The notes beneath the pieces were generated by a model that saw only the letters and a program-made list of their open reading frames with translations, did not search any database and was not told the origin of the DNA. Shown one piece after another: positions 8,171 through 10,759 of a stretch of 10,759 nucleotides of DNA (position 1 is its first letter; each line of letters starts with the position of its first letter). The DNA comes from Alphaproteobacteria bacterium (lineage in GTDB: Bacteria > Pseudomonadota > Alphaproteobacteria > UBA8366). The position numbers and the translations under genes are program-made. The DNA is taken from assembly GCA_018665505.1 (NCBI GenBank), contig JABJCS010000373.1, positions 1-10,759 of the forward strand, in the 5' to 3' direction.

Positions 8171-8178
8171 GGAAGGAG
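8171..8178 (+). promoter_or_regulatory. Strong ribosome binding site of gltA
   Basis: GGAAGGAG is close to the full anti-Shine-Dalgarno complement and ends 5 nt before the ATG at 8184. It also decides the start: the in-frame GTG at 8178 overlaps this site itself and cannot be its target. Confidence 0.8.
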
Positions 8179-8183
8179 TGGGT

Positions 8184-9512
8184 ATGAGCACGGATGCCAA
8201 ACAAGCCAAGGATGGCGCCTCTAACGAATACGTAACGATGACAGATCATAGCACCGGTAAGACATATGACATGCCGGTCATGAGCGGCTCTATCGGCCCC
8301 AAGGTTGTCGACGTTCGACCGTTCTATCGTGATACGGGGATGTTTACATACGACCCGGGCTTCACATCGACGGGCTCATGCGAGTCCAAGATCACTTACA
8401 TCGACGGCGAAGCGGGCATTCTTATGCATCGCGGCTACCGGATCGAGGATCTGTGCGAGCACAGTGACTTCATGGAAGTCTGCTATTTGCTGTTGAACGG
8501 CGAACTCCCGAATGCAAAGGATAAGAAGGAGTTCGAATCCACCATCACCTATCACTCGATGGTGCATGAACAACTTAACAATCTGTATCGCGGTTTCCGA
8601 CGCGATGCGCACCCCATGGCCATCATGGTTGGCGTCGTGGGTGCCCTCTCCGCCTTTTATCATGATTCGACGGATATCAACGATCCGGAACAGCGGATGA
8701 TCGCCTCGCACCGCTTGGTCGCCAAAATGCCGACCATTGCAGCTTGGGCCTATAAGTATTCGATTGGGCAACCATTCATGTACCCGCGCAATGATATGGG
8801 CTATGCCGAGAACTTCCTACAGATGATGTTTTCGGTGCCGTGCGAGGATTATGAAGTTAATTCAGTTCTCGCTGCGGCGATGGATAAGATCTTCATCCTT
8901 CATGCCGATCACGAGCAAAATGCGTCCACATCGACAGTCCGCCTGGCGGGGTCGTCCGGTGCCAATCCGTTTGCCTGCATTGCGGCTGGCATTTCCTCGC
9001 TTTGGGGGCCGTCACATGGCGGCGCCAACGAAGCTGTTCTCAACATGCTCGGTGAAGTCGGTTCTGCCGACCGGATTCCGGAATACCTCGCTAAAGCCAA
9101 AGACCCGAACGATAACTTCCGTCTCATGGGCTTTGGCCACCGGGTGTACAAGAATTACGACCCGCGCGCAAAAGTCCTCCAAGAGCACGCTCACAAGGTC
9201 TTGGATGCCCTTGGTATCCGGGACGAGCCATTGTTGAAAATGGCCATGGAGCTCGAGAAGATTGCGCTGGAAGACGATTATTTCGTACAGCGGAAGTTGT
9301 TCCCGAATGTGGATTTCTATTCGGGAATTATCTTGAAAGCGATGGGCTTCCCGGAATCCATGTTCACAGTGCTGTTCGCTTTGGCGCGGACGGTTGGCTG
9401 GATCGCGCAATGGAAAGAAATGGTCGAAGACCCGAGCCAAAAGATCGGCCGGCCTCGCCAATTATATACCGGAGAGTACGATCGGGAGTTCGTTCCGCTC
9501 GACAAACGCTAG
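8184..9512 (+). CDS. gltA: Citrate synthase, type I (GltA)
   Basis: GltA condenses acetyl-CoA with oxaloacetate to citrate, the entry step of the TCA cycle, in the cytosol. The 442-residue product fits the large, hexameric type of Gram-negative bacteria, which is known for allosteric inhibition by NADH. Seen catalytic and binding residues: [15 protein letters not shown] at 239-253, His278 in [11 protein letters not shown], His319 in [10 protein letters not shown], Arg328 in YDPRA, Asp377 in NVDFYSG, Arg402 in [10 protein letters not shown], and GRPRQLYTG at 422-430. These match the His-His-Asp triad and the arginines known from E. coli. The N-terminal beta-rich domain (about 15-75) typical of the type I enzyme is present. 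It has its own predicted promoter and a strong ribosome binding site, consistent with high expression, and ends before an intrinsic terminator. A 2-methylcitrate synthase is less likely given the length and N-terminal domain. Confidence 0.97.
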   Translation: MSTDAKQAKDGASNEYVTMTDHSTGKTYDMPVMSGSIGPKVVDVRPFYRDTGMFTYDPGFTSTGSCESKITYIDGEAGILMHRGYRIEDLCEHSDFMEVCYLLLNGELPNAKDKKEFESTITYHSMVHEQLNNLYRGFRRDAHPMAIMVGVVGALSAFYHDSTDINDPEQRMIASHRLVAKMPTIAAWAYKYSIGQPFMYPRNDMGYAENFLQMMFSVPCEDYEVNSVLAAAMDKIFILHADHEQNASTSTVRLAGSSGANPFACIAAGISSLWGPSHGGANEAVLNMLGEVGSADRIPEYLAKAKDPNDNFRLMGFGHRVYKNYDPRAKVLQEHAHKVLDALGIRDEPLLKMAMELEKIALEDDYFVQRKLFPNVDFYSGIILKAMGFPESMFTVLFALARTVGWIAQWKEMVEDPSQKIGRPRQLYTGEYDREFVPLDKR

Positions 9513-9534
9513 GTCAAGACATCCACACTTTTCG

Positions 9535-9564
9535 AAAGGCCGTCCCTCTGGGGCGGCCTTTTTT
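9535..9564 (+). terminator. Rho-independent terminator after gltA
   Basis: AAAGGCCG (9535-9542) pairs with CGGCCTTT (9554-9561). The interior adds a T-G pair and CCC (9544-9546) with GGG (9550-9552) around a TCT loop, giving a stem of up to 12 bp. A run of six T (9559-9564) follows. It starts 22 nt after the gltA stop. In the opposite direction only a short U stretch follows the hairpin, so it should be much weaker for lpxB. Confidence 0.9.
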
Positions 9565-9565
9565 C

Positions 9566-10735
9566 TTAGTGCGACCCAGCATTGATTTTCAGAACATCGC
9601 TGAGCAAATATTTTGCGGCGGCCATGGAAGGAATCTCGGTGCCGTTGCCGAGCTGCGCGATATAGGGTGCTAGCTCCGCGATTTGTTTGTCACCATTCTC
9701 ACCCATCAAATCGGCGAGCGACGTCGCGAGGTTTTCCGCGCTACACTTCTCCTGCAGACATTCCGGAACGATTTCGCGGTCCGCCAAAATATTCAAAATA
9801 TTCACGAAGTCTACGCGAATAAGCCGACGTACTAAAAAACCCGTTATCCAGTTCACTTTATAGGCAATGACGGTTGGGACGCGGGCAATCGCTGTCTCTA
9901 GGGCAACGGTTCCCGAAGCGGCAACCGAAACGGCGCTCGCGGCCATGGCGTCATATTTTTCGTCGGGCCGATCAAGGATAACCGGGGGGATCGGCCAACC
10001 CGCAGTCGCTTTCCGAACAAACTCGGAGAGATGAGACAATGTGGGAATAACAACATTGTAGTCTTGGCCCTTCGAGCCAAGAATTTCCAAAGCCTTTCCA
10101 AATATATCGATATGTCGCCCCACTTCGCCCCGCCGGCTACCTGGTAGAGCGCAAATCAGCGGGATCGCCGCTGGTAGATTATGCCGGCACCGGAATCTGT
10201 CTTCATCCCCTTTATCCGCGCCATATTCTAGAACGGGATGTCCGACAAACGCGCAGGGGAGGCCCACTTTTTCGAAATATGGGGGCTCAAACGGTAGAAT
10301 AGCTATCAAGTGATCGTAATAACGTTTGAATTTATGTACTCGCCCTGCCCGCCAAGCCCAGACCGTCGGTGCCACATAATGAACTTTGGGAATATCGAGA
10401 TCCGCGATACGTTTGGCGACACGAGCGGAAAACGATGGCGAATCTATCGTTACAATCAGGTCCGGTCGTTTCGATGCAACATCTTCAGCCACTTCGTTAA
10501 TTCTGCGTAAAATGCGCCTCGCGTGGGGAAGAACTTCAATCAATCCCATAACGCTCAATTCTTGGATCGGAAAAAGGCTCTCGAATCCAGCGACCTTCAT
10601 CGCCTCTCCGCCAAGCCCAGTGAATTCGACCACACCATCACTCAGTTCGTTAAGCGCGGAAATCAACCGAGCTCCGATCGCGTCGCCGGAAGGCTCTCCG
10701 GCGATCAGATAGATTAGTGGGGTTCCGGTGCCCAT
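9566..10735 (-). CDS. lpxB: Lipid A disaccharide synthase (LpxB)
   Basis: LpxB is a GT19-family, membrane-associated glycosyltransferase that joins UDP-2,3-diacylglucosamine and lipid X into the lipid A disaccharide, so the organism is expected to make lipopolysaccharide. The 389-residue product has the usual length. Seen: GEPSGD at 13-18, FTGLGG at 38-43, TIDSPSF at 96-102 with the conserved Asp98, YVAPTVWAWR at 120-129, GHPVLE at 165-170, LPGSRRGE at 197-204 with conserved Arg201, and the sugar-nucleotide motif ASGTVALE at 273-280. The ATG at 10735 directly precedes the family N terminus, but only 24 bases lie upstream in the window and no clear ribosome binding site is seen there. The upstream partner, often lpxI or lpxA in Alphaproteobacteria, is outside the window. 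The gene converges on gltA, and its stop codon directly adjoins the gltA terminator. Confidence 0.96.
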   Translation of the reverse strand: MGTGTPLIYLIAGEPSGDAIGARLISALNELSDGVVEFTGLGGEAMKVAGFESLFPIQELSVMGLIEVLPHARRILRRINEVAEDVASKRPDLIVTIDSPSFSARVAKRIADLDIPKVHYVAPTVWAWRAGRVHKFKRYYDHLIAILPFEPPYFEKVGLPCAFVGHPVLEYGADKGDEDRFRCRHNLPAAIPLICALPGSRRGEVGRHIDIFGKALEILGSKGQDYNVVIPTLSHLSEFVRKATAGWPIPPVILDRPDEKYDAMAASAVSVAASGTVALETAIARVPTVIAYKVNWITGFLVRRLIRVDFVNILNILADREIVPECLQEKCSAENLATSLADLMGENGDKQIAELAPYIAQLGNGTEIPSMAAAKYLLSDVLKINAGSH

Positions 10736-10759
10736 TCGCTTGAATCAAGTGCAAGGACA

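Noticed and set aside
8178..8183. A GTG start for gltA, two codons upstream
   Set aside because: The GTG overlaps the end of the Shine-Dalgarno sequence, so the ATG at 8184 is the sensible start.
10736..10759. Possible end of an upstream gene (such as lpxI) on the - strand before lpxB
   Set aside because: Twenty-four bases are too few to choose a frame or recognise a product.

Overview
This window looks like an ordinary core-genome segment of an alphaproteobacterium, possibly Rhodospirillales-like. The grounds are the gene order trpD-trpC-moaC-moeA-lexA, then a reversed comEC, then gltX-gltA and a reversed lpxB. A further sign is a LexA operator of the alphaproteobacterial direct-repeat type (GAAC-N7-GAAC, the complement of GTTC-N7-GTTC) in front of lexA. 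lpxB implies a Gram-negative cell that makes lipid A. The affiliation below class is inference. I saw no phage, IS, CRISPR, tRNA or rRNA genes and no clear sign of horizontal transfer.

Layout. Positions 46-3571 hold four tightly packed + strand genes: trpD and trpC (tryptophan synthesis), then moaC and moeA (molybdenum cofactor). The first two junctions overlap (ATGA, TAATG) and the third gap is 12 nt, so they are probably one operon whose promoter lies upstream of the window. lexA (3686-4390) follows with its own promoter, whose -10 is covered by the LexA box, so it is probably self-repressed. comEC (6474 down to 4387, - strand) converges on lexA with a 4-nt overlap. A 173-bp divergent intergenic region (6475-6647) separates comEC from gltX and contains an imperfect inverted repeat.

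gltX (6648-8063) makes Glu-tRNA. gltA (8184-9512), the TCA-cycle citrate synthase, follows after a 120-bp spacer with a good sigma70-like promoter, a leader inverted repeat and a strong ribosome binding site. gltA ends at a clear intrinsic terminator (9535-9564), against which lpxB (lipid A disaccharide synthase, - strand, 10735 down to 9566) abuts.

The genes belong to unrelated core processes: amino acid synthesis, cofactor synthesis, the DNA damage response, DNA uptake, translation, central carbon metabolism and the outer membrane. They look linked by conserved neighbourhood rather than shared pathway. I did not find evidence for a new biological system. The points worth a second look are regulatory (lexA operator region, comEC-gltX inverted repeat, gltA leader) and structural (ComEC C-terminal domain without metal ligands, GltX with a half-lost zinc site). 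No gene-free stretch exceeds 300 bases; the longest is the 173-bp comEC-gltX interval.
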